Of a DNA stretch of 64,000 nucleotides, positions 1 to 8,388 are shown piece after piece. A program made the position numbers and the translations under genes. Below the pieces are notes generated by a model that was not told the origin of the DNA, ran no database searches, and saw only the letters and a list, made by a program, of their open reading frames with translations. Origin of the DNA: Georgenia ruanii (GTDB lineage: Bacteria > Actinomycetota > Actinomycetes > Actinomycetales > Actinomycetaceae); contig NZ_VUKE01000009.1 in NCBI RefSeq assembly GCF_009193175.1, forward strand, positions 106,942 to 170,941, in the 5' to 3' direction. How positions within the stretch are numbered: the first letter of the stretch is position 1; each line of letters opens with the position of its first letter.

Positions 1-82
1 ACCGGCCGGGACGACGCACCGGCCGACCAGGGTCGGCCACGCCCGGCCCCCAGCACCCGAGCCCGCCCGGCCCCGGGCGCCG

Positions 83-1000
83 TCAGCGGACCTGGACCAC
101 GACCTTCCCGGTCGCGTGCCCGGACTCGACCGCCGCCATGGCCTCGGCGGCCCGGTCCAGCGGGAGCACCTCGCTCACGCGCGGGCGCACCAGCCCGGCC
201 GCGACGTGCCCGAGCAGGGCGCCGAGCGACTCCCGGGTCGGGTGGCGCTCGACCCCGGAGCCGCCGACCTCCCGGGCGGTGGCGGGGTCCGCCGTCGAGA
301 CGATCGTGGCGGGATCCGTCGCCAGCGGCGCGACGTCGCGCAGCGGCTGACCGCCGACCAGGTCGACGACGGCGTCGACGCCGTCGGGCGCCACGGCCCG
401 CACCCGCCCGGTGACGCTGGCGCCGGCGGGGACGAACACCGCGCCGAGCTCCTCGACGAGGGTCCGCTTGCCCTCGCTGGCCGTGCCGACGACCCGCAGC
501 CCCATGACCGCGGCCCCGAGCTGGACGGCGATGACCCCCACGCCGCCCCCCGCGCCGTTGACGAGCAGGGTCCGGCCGGGCTCGAGGGGGACCTGGTGGA
601 CGGCGTCGTAGGCGGTCGCCCCGGCCACCGGCAGTGCGGCGGCGTCGACGAAGGAGACCTGCGAGGGCTTGGGCACGACGTCGCCCACCCGGGCGATCGT
701 GTGCTCGGCCAGGGCACCCCAGCCGCGGGCCGGCACGCCGAGGACGGCGTCGCCCACCGCCAGGCCGTCGACGTCGGCCCCGACGGCGTCGACGACGCCC
801 GCGAACTCCAGGCCCATGGGCGCCGGCAGCGCGATCCGCGTGCCGAACTGGCCCGAGCGCCGCTTCCAGTCCGCGGGGTTGACCCCCGCCGCCCGGACGG
901 CGACGCGCACCTCGCCAGGGCCGGGCTCGGGCACGGGGCGGTCGAGGAAGGCCTGGGTCTCGGGGCCGCCGTAGTCGCGGAAGACGAACACCTGGGACAT
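83..1000 (-). CDS. Zinc-free NADPH:quinone oxidoreductase-like protein
   Basis: A 305-residue medium-chain dehydrogenase of the quinone-oxidoreductase type, expected to reduce a quinone or enone with NADPH in the cytosol. The GroES-like N-terminal half (about residues 1-125) contains GLEFAGVV. The Rossmann half carries NGAGGGVG at 148-155. The protein contains no cysteine, so it cannot hold the structural or catalytic zinc of alcohol dehydrogenases. The ATG at 1000 is chosen over an upstream in-frame start because GGGAGGA lies just before it on the minus strand. It is divergent from the SMR pair. The substrate cannot be told. Confidence 0.88.
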   Translation of the reverse strand: MSQVFVFRDYGGPETQAFLDRPVPEPGPGEVRVAVRAAGVNPADWKRRSGQFGTRIALPAPMGLEFAGVVDAVGADVDGLAVGDAVLGVPARGWGALAEHTIARVGDVVPKPSQVSFVDAAALPVAGATAYDAVHQVPLEPGRTLLVNGAGGGVGVIAVQLGAAVMGLRVVGTASEGKRTLVEELGAVFVPAGASVTGRVRAVAPDGVDAVVDLVGGQPLRDVAPLATDPATIVSTADPATAREVGGSGVERHPTRESLGALLGHVAAGLVRPRVSEVLPLDRAAEAMAAVESGHATGKVVVQVR

Positions 1001-1231
1001 GGGCGCATCCTCCCGCACCGGCTGGGAGCACACCCGGCGAACCGCACCACCGGACGGAGGCGCATCCGGTGAACCGGGAGCACCGGGCGGCGGCACACCC
1101 GCGACCCCGCGCCAACCGGCAGGCAGGCACGTGTCCGCCGCGCCGGCGCGGGGCCGGTTAGGTTGGCGGCGGGCGTTCCGGACACCACCGGGCCGGGACA
1201 CCCGTCACGGGTTGCGAGAAGCGGAGGTCGG

Positions 1232-1555
1232 ATGATCTGGGTCCTGCTCGTCGGGGCGATCGCCGCCGAGGTGGTGGCCACCAGCCTCCTGCCCCGGACC
1301 CAGGAGTTCCGCGCCCTTCGCCCCACCGCCGTCGTGCTGGCGCTGTACGCGGCGGCCTTCGTGCTGCTGTCCCGGGTGCTCCTCGAGCTCGAGGTCGGCG
1401 TCGCCTACGCGCTGTGGGCCGGCCTGGGCACCGCGGCGGTCGCGGTCATCGGGATGCTCGTTCTCGGCGAGCGCCGGTCGGCCGGCAAGCTCACCGGCCT
1501 GGCGCTGGTCATCGCCGGCGCGGTCCTGCTGAACCTCTCCGGCGGGGGCCGCTGA
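1232..1555 (+). CDS. SMR family efflux protein, first subunit
   Basis: A 107-residue four-helix small multidrug resistance protein, an inner-membrane proton/drug or guanidinium antiporter subunit. The essential membrane-embedded Glu is E13 (GAIAAEVVA), and the second-half motif VAYALWAGLGT is present. The ATG at 1232 follows GCGGAGG at a good distance. Its TGA overlaps the ATG of a second SMR gene (TGATG), so the two are translationally coupled. Paired SMR proteins usually work as heterodimers (EbrAB, YkkCD), which I infer here. The substrate is unknown, and I found no guanidine riboswitch upstream. Confidence 0.9.
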   Translation: MIWVLLVGAIAAEVVATSLLPRTQEFRALRPTAVVLALYAAAFVLLSRVLLELEVGVAYALWAGLGTAAVAVIGMLVLGERRSAGKLTGLALVIAGAVLLNLSGGGR

Positions 1556-1905
1556 TGGCCGGCTGGTGGTCCCTCGCCGGCGCGATCGCGGCGGAGATCG
1601 TCGCGACCACCCTGCTGGACCGCAGCGAGGGATTCGGCCGGCCGGTCGTCGGCATGCTCGCGCTGGCCGGGTACGCGCTGGCCTTCTCCCTGCTGACCCG
1701 GGCGCTGCGCACGGTGTCGCTGAGCGTGGCCTACGCGCTGTGGTCCGGCATCGGCACCGCCGTCGTCGCCAGCATGGGCGTGCTCTTCCTCGGCGAGACC
1801 CTCACGCCCACGAAGGTCCTCGGCCTGCTCGCGGTCGTCGTCGGCGTGGTCGTCCTGGAGCTCTCGGGGAAGGAGCCCCGGAGCGACGGCGCCGTCGAGC
1901 CGTGA
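1555..1905 (+). CDS. SMR family efflux protein, second subunit
   Basis: A 116-residue small multidrug resistance protein, the partner of the gene directly upstream; its ATG shares a base with that gene's stop codon. It has four predicted helices, the catalytic Glu at E14 (GAIAAEIVA), and VAYALWSGIGT in helix 3. The C-terminal tail after LELSGKE is hydrophilic and longer than in the partner, a common asymmetry in heterodimeric SMR pairs that sets opposite membrane orientation. Followed by about 230 bp without a gene before the phosphoesterase. Confidence 0.9.
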   Translation: MAGWWSLAGAIAAEIVATTLLDRSEGFGRPVVGMLALAGYALAFSLLTRALRTVSLSVAYALWSGIGTAVVASMGVLFLGETLTPTKVLGLLAVVVGVVVLELSGKEPRSDGAVEP

Positions 1906-2137
1906 CAGCGGCCCCGGATCGTCCGGCAGCTCGACGCAGGGGAGCGCCCCGGGCGGTCCGGCAACCCTGACCTCGAGCTATATACGGACGGTTTGGGTGC
2001 GGTTTGCCGAGCCGTCGGCGAGCCGTCGCAGGGGCTCCATGCCGGGGTCGCCCCGCGGCCGGATCGGGTTCACCGGCGGCTGGAAGCGTCGGCTCCGATC
2101 GGTCGGGAGGGGCCGGCCGACATTCGACAGGAGTCAT

Positions 2138-3955
2138 GTGACCGTGAACACGAACCCATCCAGATCCCTGCTGCACCGCCGCACCGGCCTGGCCGCGACC
2201 GCCGTCGCGATCGCCGTCTCCGGCGCGGCGCTGGTGCCGGCGGCCGCCACGGCCGCCCCGGGCGGCCCGAAGGCGGCGCCGTGGGCCGAGACGGCCTACC
2301 GCGGCGGCGTCCACGTCGTCGAGGGCACCGGCGAGAACCAGGACGTCCTCGACGGCACCGTCTTCGCCGACAAGAACCAGAACTCCGTCCAGGACCGCAA
2401 CGAGCAGGGCCTCGCCGGGGTGACCGTCTCCAACGGGCGCGACGTCACCACCACCGACAGCCACGGCCGCTACGAGCTGCCCGCCTTCGACAACATGACC
2501 GTCTTCGTCACCCAGCCCCGGGGCTACCAGGTGCCGGTCGACGAGGACAACGTCGCCCAGTTCTTCTACCACCACCTCCCCGAGGGCTCCCCCGAGCTGC
2601 GCTACGGCGGGATCGCGCCGACCGGGGCGCTGCCGGACGAGGTGAACTTCCCGCTCGCCAAGAGCCAGCTCACCCAGTCCCCCGAGCAGCACTGCGTCAT
2701 CGGCGGCGACATCCAGACGTACAACCTCGACGAGGTCGAGTACGCCCGCGCCGGCGCCTTCGCCGACCTCGCCGCGCGCACCGACTACGCCGGCTGCGGC
2801 GTGACCTTCATCGGCGACGTCGTCGGCGACGACCTCTCGCTGTACCCGCAGACCCGCGAGCTGGCCGGGATGCTCAACGGGCCGGCCCGCTTCCTGCCGG
2901 GCAACCACGACCTCGACCTCGACGCCACCACCAGCGAGCACACCTTCGACACCTTCCGCGCCAACCTGGGCCCGGAGTACTACTCCTACGACGCCGGCAA
3001 GGTCCACGTCGTCGCCCTGAACACGGTGGAGTACCGCGCCGGCACCGCCTACACCGGGGCGCTGGACGACCAGCAGCTGGAGTGGCTGCGCAACGACATC
3101 GCCCAGGTGCCGGAGGACCGGCTGATCGTCCTGGCGGCCCACATCCCGCTGCTCGACTACGCCGACCAGGGTGAGGGCCGCCACCAGGTCGCGCAGGTGC
3201 GGGAGATCTACGACATCCTCCAGGGCCGCGAGGCCGTCGCCGTCGGCGGGCACACCCACAGCCTCGAGAACCTGCGCGAGGGCGACAGCCTCGCGGGGTG
3301 GTCGCAGCTGTTCGGCGTGGAGGGCCTGCCCTTCACCCACATCACCTCCGGCGCCATCTCCGGCGACTGGTTCTCCGGCCGCCAGCTCGACGGCGGCTAC
3401 CCCACCGCCCTCCAGCGCGACGGCGGCGTGCCCGGCGTCCTGACGCTCGACGTCAAGAACGCCACGTTCCAGGAGCGCTTCACCGTGCGCGGCGAGGACG
3501 ACGCCCACCAGATGGCCCTCGGCCTGAACACCCCGCGCTACCGCGAGTGGTACGCCGCGAACCTGGCCAACCGCGGGTCCGCGCCGGCCTTCGAGAACCC
3601 GCTCGCGGTCTCCCGGGAGGACCTCGCCGGCGGCACCTGGCTGACGACCAACTTCTGGCTGGGGTCGACCGGCTCCACCGTGAAGGTCGCGCTCGACGGC
3701 GGGCAGGCCGTCGAGGCCGTTCGCACCCAGCAGATGCAGGGCGAGGGCCAGCTGGTCGGGGCCGAGTGGTCCGACCCGGCCGCGGTCCAGGAGCAGCTGG
3801 TCCACGGCGGCAGCATCGCCGACCGCTCCATGCACCTGTGGCGCCTCGAGCTGCCCGCCGACCTCGCGGCCGGTGAGCACACCGCCGAGGTGACCGCGAC
3901 CGACGTCCACGGCCGCACCTTCACCGAGACGATCACCTTCGAGATCACCGAGTAG
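2138..3955 (+). CDS. Secreted calcineurin-like phosphoesterase
   Basis: A protein of about 605 residues, exported by a Sec-type signal peptide (basic RRTGLA, then a hydrophobic stretch ending AAATAAPG). Next comes a prealbumin/SdrD-B-like domain (DGTVFADKNQNSVQDRN... DSHGRYELPAF), then the metallophosphoesterase core with GDIQ, GDVVGDD, GNHD, AAHIPLL and GGHTHS as metal ligands, and a C-terminal beta-rich domain. This order matches the MetallophosN/Metallophos/MetallophosC family. It probably hydrolyses an extracellular phosphodiester; the substrate is unknown. The start is GTG at 2138, with GTG at 2144 equally possible: AGGAG at 2129-2133 serves both. A strong hairpin terminator follows. Confidence 0.88.
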   Translation: MTVNTNPSRSLLHRRTGLAATAVAIAVSGAALVPAAATAAPGGPKAAPWAETAYRGGVHVVEGTGENQDVLDGTVFADKNQNSVQDRNEQGLAGVTVSNGRDVTTTDSHGRYELPAFDNMTVFVTQPRGYQVPVDEDNVAQFFYHHLPEGSPELRYGGIAPTGALPDEVNFPLAKSQLTQSPEQHCVIGGDIQTYNLDEVEYARAGAFADLAARTDYAGCGVTFIGDVVGDDLSLYPQTRELAGMLNGPARFLPGNHDLDLDATTSEHTFDTFRANLGPEYYSYDAGKVHVVALNTVEYRAGTAYTGALDDQQLEWLRNDIAQVPEDRLIVLAAHIPLLDYADQGEGRHQVAQVREIYDILQGREAVAVGGHTHSLENLREGDSLAGWSQLFGVEGLPFTHITSGAISGDWFSGRQLDGGYPTALQRDGGVPGVLTLDVKNATFQERFTVRGEDDAHQMALGLNTPRYREWYAANLANRGSAPAFENPLAVSREDLAGGTWLTTNFWLGSTGSTVKVALDGGQAVEAVRTQQMQGEGQLVGAEWSDPAAVQEQLVHGGSIADRSMHLWRLELPADLAAGEHTAEVTATDVHGRTFTETITFEITE

Positions 3956-3962
3956 CCGGCAC

Positions 3963-4004
3963 GACGGCGAGGGGCGGGGCCTGCGGTCCCCGCCCCTCGC
4001 CGTC
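3963..4004. terminator. Hairpin terminator after the phosphoesterase
   Basis: A perfect 17-bp stem (3963-3979 pairing with 3988-4004) around an 8-base loop begins 7 bases after the stop codon. There is no U-run, as is usual in high-GC actinobacteria. Confidence 0.75.
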
Positions 4005-4214
4005 GGCCCGGCCGGGTACCGCACCGGTGCACGAGCGCTCCCGCACCCGCGCGCGAACGCTCCACCGCCGCGTCCCGGCGCCGGCGCGGCGCGGCACCAC
4101 CTCCGACGCCGGCCAGCTCGCTCGGCACCCGGAGGATCCGCTCAAAGGGGCCGAACTCGCAGGCCAGACCTTATCGGACGGTTTTGAGGGTCAAATAGTG
4201 AGACGATTTGCCCC

Positions 4215-4220
4215 TAATAT
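4215..4220 (+). promoter_or_regulatory. -10 element TAATAT, leaderless start at 4228
   Basis: TAATAT lies in an AT-rich island and is separated from the GTG at 4228 by seven bases, so transcription should start at or next to the start codon. No convincing -35 hexamer was found at 16-19 bases upstream. Confidence 0.55.
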
Positions 4221-4227
4221 TGGCTAG

Positions 4228-4404
4228 GTGGACCCAGCCTTCACGGACATCACCGATGTCCACCGAGCCGACAGAGACGTGCGGGTGACCGTGCGTGACG
4301 ACGAGGTGACCCTGACGATCCGGTCGCCCAAGAAGTTCCTGTCGATCACCGTCGACCGGGCCGAACTGGTGCGCGCGATTACGGGGGAGGGAATTGGGAT
4401 ATGA
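4228..4404 (+). CDS. Small unknown protein (58 aa), leaderless
   Basis: A GTG-started ORF of 58 residues, mixed alpha/beta in character, with the segments DVRVTVRDDEVTLTIRS, PKKFLSITVDRAEL and VRAITGEG. Support for coding: a well placed -10 element directly upstream (leaderless), a clean rho-independent terminator 36 bases after the stop, and a coherent charged/hydrophobic pattern. It stands alone between the phosphoesterase and a gene-poor stretch. I do not recognise the family. The isolated gene with its own promoter and terminator resembles cargo-type small genes, but that is only a guess. Confidence 0.6.
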   Translation: MDPAFTDITDVHRADRDVRVTVRDDEVTLTIRSPKKFLSITVDRAELVRAITGEGIGI

Positions 4405-4435
4405 TTCCCTCGCTTGTGTCCATAGAGGACAGTGA

Positions 4436-4471
4436 AAAGCCCCCGTCTCCCGCTGGGAGACGGGGGTTTTG
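4436..4471. terminator. Bidirectional rho-independent terminator
   Basis: A 12-bp stem CCCCCGTCTCCC / GGGAGACGGGGG with a 3-base loop, flanked by AAAA on the left and TTTT on the right. This is a textbook intrinsic terminator in both directions. It ends the 58-residue ORF; about 380 bp with little coding follow before the methyltransferase gene. Confidence 0.9.
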
Positions 4472-4735
4472 TCCATTCCTGGAGAAACGTCGCCGCAGCC
4501 TTACGCCGGATCGGTGCGCGAATGGGGCAGCGCCGGCGAGCAATCGGGGCGCAGCGCCGCGCGCGTGAACAATGTCGGAACGGGGGCTGAACAATGCGCT
4601 CTCGTCCCGTAGGGCGGACACCTGCCTGCCGCGATTTCTGCGGGCGCACCCCGGGGTTATGGCCCGTCCTTGAGACGGACCACGGGCGTCGGGATCTCTT
4701 GCGGCACGGGCGTCGCTTCGGGCAAGGTGCGTCCC

Positions 4736-4813
4736 ATGCAACAGCTCGACGAGCTGCGCTACGAGCGGGTCGACGGCGTGAACGTCTGGACGCTCGTCCG
4801 GCGGCTGGGCTGA
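4736..4813 (+). CDS. Possible 25-aa ORF or gene remnant
   Basis: ATG ORF of 25 codons in the otherwise empty stretch 4472-4847. The peptide reads MQQLDELRYERVDGVNVWTL then VRRLG. The part LRYERVDGVNVWTL loosely resembles the first beta-hairpin of enoyl-CoA hydratases, so this could be a decayed fragment rather than a functional small gene. No clear Shine-Dalgarno sequence. Low confidence. Confidence 0.2.
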   Translation: MQQLDELRYERVDGVNVWTLVRRLG

Positions 4814-4847
4814 CGCCGGCCCCAGCGCCGCCACGCGGACATCCGGC

Positions 4848-5864
4848 TCACCCCCGGCGGCGCGCGGTCACCGCGTGCAGCGGGTCGCCGGGGGTCAGCC
4901 GGCGGGCGCCGGTCACCTCCAGCCCCGCCGCGGTGAGGTAGCCGGCCAGGTCCCCGGTGGTGGGCAGGGACATCTCGCCCTCCTGGGCGCGCAGCAGCAG
5001 GTCGAAGTGGCGGCTGAACGCGCTCGGGTCGGCGACGGTGGAGACCACCATGACCGTCCCGCCCGGGCGCACCAGGGCCGCGACGTCGTGGAGGAAGTCG
5101 GCCCGCTCGGCCGCCGGCAGGTAGTAGATGACGTTGGCGAGCAGGGCGAGGTCCACCGGCCCGCCGAGCCGGGCGGGGTCGGCCAGCAGGCCGCGCACGT
5201 CCATGGCGAGCACCCGCCCCCGGTCGGCGAGGTCGGCGCGGGCGAGGCGCTCCTGGGCCAGCCGGGCGGCCACGGCGTCGATCTCGACGCCGGTGCCCTC
5301 GGCCTCCGGGGCCGCGCGCAGCATGTGCTCGAGGTTGGTGCCGTCCCCGCAGCCGACGTCGAGCACCCGGGCCGGTCGCAGGCGCTCGACCTCGGCCGCG
5401 AGCGCGTCGTGGACGAGGGGCTCGAAGGCCCGCGAGAGGCGGGCGATGACGTCCCCGTGCCGGGCGATGTCCGAGCGGGCCGGGCCGCCGCGCAGCTGGA
5501 CCGGGAGGTCGTGGTAGAGGCCGGTGTGGTAGCCGCTGAACCCCTCGTAGGCGGCCCGGACGACGTCGTCGGCGAGCACCGCCCGGCCCCGGCGGGTCAG
5601 CCGGTGCCCGCGGGGCCCGGTGCGCACGAGCCGGGCCGCCTCGAGGACCTCGAGGAACGCCTCGAGCAGCCGGACGTCGGTGACCGCGAGGGTGTCGGCC
5701 AGCGACGCCGTCGTGCGCGGCTCGATGAGGGCATCGAGCACCCCGGACTCCAGGGCGGCGCCGACGGTGGCGACGCGGATCGCGGCCTGCCCGTCGCGCA
5801 GGCTGCGCAGCCGCTCGGGCAGGCTGCCGGCGCGGGCCAGCTTCACGGCGCTGCGTGGTCTCAC
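4848..5864 (-). CDS. Class I SAM-dependent methyltransferase with winged-helix N-terminus
   Basis: About 338 residues. An N-terminal winged-helix/dimerisation domain (LLEAFLEVLEAARLV, LTRRGRAVLADD) is followed by a Rossmann methyltransferase domain with motif I VLDVGCGDGTNLEH, an acidic residue ending beta-2 (GVEID), and LLANVIYYLP as motif IV. This layout resembles small-molecule O- or C-methyltransferases of the plant OMT/BchU class. The start is uncertain between GTG at 5873, 5864 and 5846; 5864 is used because of AGGGGAG and GAGGA just upstream. It diverges from the PLDc_N/ABC cluster. Substrate unknown. Confidence 0.8.
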   Translation of the reverse strand: MRPRSAVKLARAGSLPERLRSLRDGQAAIRVATVGAALESGVLDALIEPRTTASLADTLAVTDVRLLEAFLEVLEAARLVRTGPRGHRLTRRGRAVLADDVVRAAYEGFSGYHTGLYHDLPVQLRGGPARSDIARHGDVIARLSRAFEPLVHDALAAEVERLRPARVLDVGCGDGTNLEHMLRAAPEAEGTGVEIDAVAARLAQERLARADLADRGRVLAMDVRGLLADPARLGGPVDLALLANVIYYLPAAERADFLHDVAALVRPGGTVMVVSTVADPSAFSRHFDLLLRAQEGEMSLPTTGDLAGYLTAAGLEVTGARRLTPGDPLHAVTARRRG

Positions 5865-6047
5865 GGTCCTCACGCTCCCCTGTGGGCGGGTGCGCCGGCG
5901 GTACCCGGCGCCACCAGGGTGGCGGCTGGGCGGCGTCCGGTCCAGCCCGACGGCGGGCTGGGGGCCGCAGGTCCCTGGCGCCGGCGGGCCGCTGCCGCCA
6001 TGCTGGCACCACCGGACCACCCGGGTCCGGCGGCACGGGAGGTCACG

Positions 6048-6275
6048 GTGGACAGGACGCGGATCAGCTGGGCGCAGCTCAGCACCGGGCAGCGGGCGGC
6101 GCTGGTGGCGCTCGGCGCGGTCGAGGTGGCGCTGGCGGCGGCGGCGTGGACGGACCTGGCCCGCCGGCCCGCCGAGGCGGTCAACGGCCGCAAGTCCCTG
6201 TGGGCCGCGGCGATCGCGGTCAACATCGTCGGGCCGCTGTCCTACTTCAAGTGGGGCCGGCGCGCGGCGGAGTAG
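6048..6275 (+). CDS. PLDc_N-type small membrane protein
   Basis: A 75-residue protein with two hydrophobic segments, ending SLWAAAIAVNIVGPLSYFKW then GRR, the hallmark of the phospholipase D-nuclease N-terminal (PLDc_N) domain. As a stand-alone protein the domain is a membrane hairpin of unknown role. The GTG at 6048 has GGGAGG five bases upstream. It lies 12 bases before the ABC ATPase gene and is probably co-transcribed, a common pairing in actinobacteria. Confidence 0.8.
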   Translation: MDRTRISWAQLSTGQRAALVALGAVEVALAAAAWTDLARRPAEAVNGRKSLWAAAIAVNIVGPLSYFKWGRRAAE

Positions 6276-6287
6276 CGGGGGCCTGCG

Positions 6288-7034
6288 GTGGGCGGGGCGG
6301 TGGAGGTCCGGGGCCTGCGCGTGGTCCGCGGGCGCACGACGGCGCTGGCCGGGGTCGACCTCGACGTCGCCGCCGGCGCGGTGACCGGGCTGCTGGGTCC
6401 CTCCGGCTCGGGCAAGACCACGCTCATGCGGTGCGTGCTCGGCGTCCAGCGGGTGGCCGCCGGGCGGGTGACGGTCCTCGGCCACCCGGCGGGGAGCCGG
6501 GAGCTGCGCCGCCGGATCGGGTACGTCACCCAGGCGCCCAGCGTCTACCCGGACCTCACGGTCGAGGAGAACCTGCGTTACTTCGCACGCGTCCTCGGCG
6601 TGGACGGGCGGTCCCGCGCGGTGACGACGGCGGCGGAGGCGCTGGACGTCGTCGGGCTGGCCCCGCAGCGGCGCCAGCTGGTCGGGACGCTCTCGGGCGG
6701 GCAGCTCTCCCGGGTGTCCCTGGCCGCGGCCCTGCTCGGGTCCCCCGACCTGCTCGTGCTCGACGAGCCGACCGTGGGCCTGGACCCGGTGCTGCGCGAG
6801 TCGCTGTGGGCGACCTTCCGGGACATCGCCGCCACGGGCACCACGCTGCTGGTCTCCTCGCACGTCATGGACGAGGCGGCGCGCTGCGACGAGCTGGTCC
6901 TGCTGCGGGAGGGGCACGTCCTCGCCCACACCACCCTGCCCGAGCTGCTGGCGCGCACCGGCCAGAGCGACGGCGAGCGCGCCTTCCTGCACCTGGTCCG
7001 CGGCGGGGACGCCCCGGTGCGGGGGCGGCCATGA
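6288..7034 (+). CDS. ABC transporter ATP-binding protein (ABC-2 exporter)
   Basis: A 248-residue nucleotide-binding subunit. Walker A GPSGSGKTT, signature LSGGQLSRVSLA, Walker B LLVLDEPTVGLD and the H-loop SSH are all intact. It drives the permease encoded directly downstream, whose ATG overlaps this stop by 4 bp (ATGA). GTG start at 6288. The family includes drug and daunorubicin-type exporters; the substrate is not predictable. Confidence 0.93.
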   Translation: MGGAVEVRGLRVVRGRTTALAGVDLDVAAGAVTGLLGPSGSGKTTLMRCVLGVQRVAAGRVTVLGHPAGSRELRRRIGYVTQAPSVYPDLTVEENLRYFARVLGVDGRSRAVTTAAEALDVVGLAPQRRQLVGTLSGGQLSRVSLAAALLGSPDLLVLDEPTVGLDPVLRESLWATFRDIAATGTTLLVSSHVMDEAARCDELVLLREGHVLAHTTLPELLARTGQSDGERAFLHLVRGGDAPVRGRP

Positions 7035-7747
7035 TCGCCACCGCCCACCGGGTGCTGCTCCAGCTGCGCCACGACCCGCGCACCGTGGGGATGATCCTCG
7101 TCGTCCCCTGCGTGCTGCTCACCCTGCTGTGGTGGATCTACGACGAGGGCGGCGCGGTGTTCCAGCGCATCGGCCCGGCGCTGCTGGCGCTGTTCCCCGT
7201 CATCATCATGTTCCTCATCACCTCCATCACCACGCTGCGCGAGCGGCGCTCGGGCACGCTGGAGCGGCTGCTGACCCTGCCCCTGGGCAAGGTGCCGTTC
7301 CTGCTCGGATATGCCCTGGCCTTTGCCGTCGTCGCGGTGATCCAGGCGCTGGTGGCCTGCGCGCTGGTGCTCGGGCCCCTCGGGCTGGAGGTCGCCGGGC
7401 CCTGGGGCGCGCTGGTGCTGGTCGCCGTGCTCGACTCGCTCCTCGCCGTCGCGCTGGGGCTGTTCGTCTCCGCCTTCGCCAGCTCCGAGTTCCAGGCGGT
7501 GCAGTTCATGCCCGCGATCGTGCTGCCCCAGCTCCTGCTGTGCGGGCTGCTCGTGCCGCGCGCGCAGCTGCCACCGGTGCTCGAGTACGTCTCGGACGTG
7601 CTGCCGCTGTCCTACGCCGTCGACGCGATGAACGAGGTCTCCCGGCAGGCGAGCCCGGACCTGGCGCTGCCGGTGGCGGTGCTGGCGGGGTTCATCGTCG
7701 CCGTCCTCCTGCTCGGCGCGGCGACGCTGCGCCGGCGCACGCCCTGA
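7031..7747 (+). CDS. ABC-2 type permease
   Basis: A 238-residue, six-helix ABC-2 membrane subunit; the segment TLRERRSGTLERLLTLPLGK after helix 2 and the LPLSYAVDAMNEVS segment before the last helix are typical. Its start overlaps the ATPase gene by 4 bp, so the two are translationally coupled. The likely role is export of a lipid, drug or peptide across the cytoplasmic membrane. Confidence 0.92.
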   Translation: MIATAHRVLLQLRHDPRTVGMILVVPCVLLTLLWWIYDEGGAVFQRIGPALLALFPVIIMFLITSITTLRERRSGTLERLLTLPLGKVPFLLGYALAFAVVAVIQALVACALVLGPLGLEVAGPWGALVLVAVLDSLLAVALGLFVSAFASSEFQAVQFMPAIVLPQLLLCGLLVPRAQLPPVLEYVSDVLPLSYAVDAMNEVSRQASPDLALPVAVLAGFIVAVLLLGAATLRRRTP

Positions 7748-7759
7748 CCGCCGTCGTCC

Positions 7760-7765
7760 TACGCT
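7760..7765 (+). promoter_or_regulatory. -10 element TACGCT, leaderless start at 7772
   Basis: TACGCT followed by six bases and ATG; no Shine-Dalgarno sequence is present, so a leaderless mRNA is expected. Confidence 0.6.
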
Positions 7766-7771
7766 CGTGGC

Positions 7772-8341
7772 ATGGCCACACGCAGCCACGCCGAGCAGGT
7801 CGGCGAGGAGCGGCTCCGCGCCGCCACCGGGCGCACGCGCGAGGGGTGGTACGCCCTGCTCGACGAGGCCGGGGCACGCGAGTGGGACCACACCCACATC
7901 GCCCGGTGGCTCGGCGGCGAGCACGACGTCGACGCCTGGTGGGCGCAGGGCGTGACGGTGGGCTACGAGCAGTCGCGCGGGCTGCGCGCCCCGGGCCAGC
8001 GCCCGGACGGGACGTTCGAGACCACCGTGACGAAGACCGTCCGCGCGACGCTGGCCCAGGCCTGGCCCTACCTCGCCGACGACGACCTGCGCAGCGAGTG
8101 GCTCGACGTCGACTGGCCCGTCATGGGGCTGACCGAGCCGCGGACGGCGCGCTTCCGCGGCGACGACGACTCCCGGGTCCTCCTGGCCCTCTCCGAGCTG
8201 CCGCCCGCCCGGGACGGCCGGCCGCGCACCCGGGTGGCCTCCGCGCACACCCGGCTCCGCGGCGCCGACGAGGTGGCCGAGACGAAGAAGTTCTGGAAGG
8301 ACAGCCTCGAGGCCCTCGCCGGGCTGCTCGAGCGGGACTGA
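7772..8341 (+). CDS. DUF4287 / SRPBCC-like protein
   Basis: A 189-residue cytosolic protein. The N-terminal half (HAEQVGEERLRAATGRTREG, WYALLDEAGAREWDH, WWAQGVTVGYEQSRGLR) is the DUF4287 domain of actinobacteria. The C-terminal half (FETTVTKTVRATLAQAWPYL, ETKKFWKDSLEALAGLL) resembles an AHSA1/SRPBCC ligand-binding fold. It has its own promoter 25 bases after the permease gene. Function unknown. Confidence 0.82.
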   Translation: MATRSHAEQVGEERLRAATGRTREGWYALLDEAGAREWDHTHIARWLGGEHDVDAWWAQGVTVGYEQSRGLRAPGQRPDGTFETTVTKTVRATLAQAWPYLADDDLRSEWLDVDWPVMGLTEPRTARFRGDDDSRVLLALSELPPARDGRPRTRVASAHTRLRGADEVAETKKFWKDSLEALAGLLERD

Positions 8342-8388
8342 CCCGCCGGCTCGACCGGTGCGCGGCCCGCGACCACCCCTCCCCAGCA

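Noticed and set aside
1001..1231. Guanidine riboswitch before the SMR pair
   Set aside because: No tandem ACGR-loop hairpins or ykkC core motifs; only a small CCCG/CGGG hairpin is visible.
2069..2085. PHO box before the phosphoesterase
   Set aside because: Only one GTTCACC-like unit; PHO boxes need at least two 11-bp repeats.
5865..6992. Upstream continuation of the methyltransferase frame on the minus strand
   Set aside because: It runs antisense to the PLDc_N and ABC ATPase genes and has repetitive, low-complexity composition.
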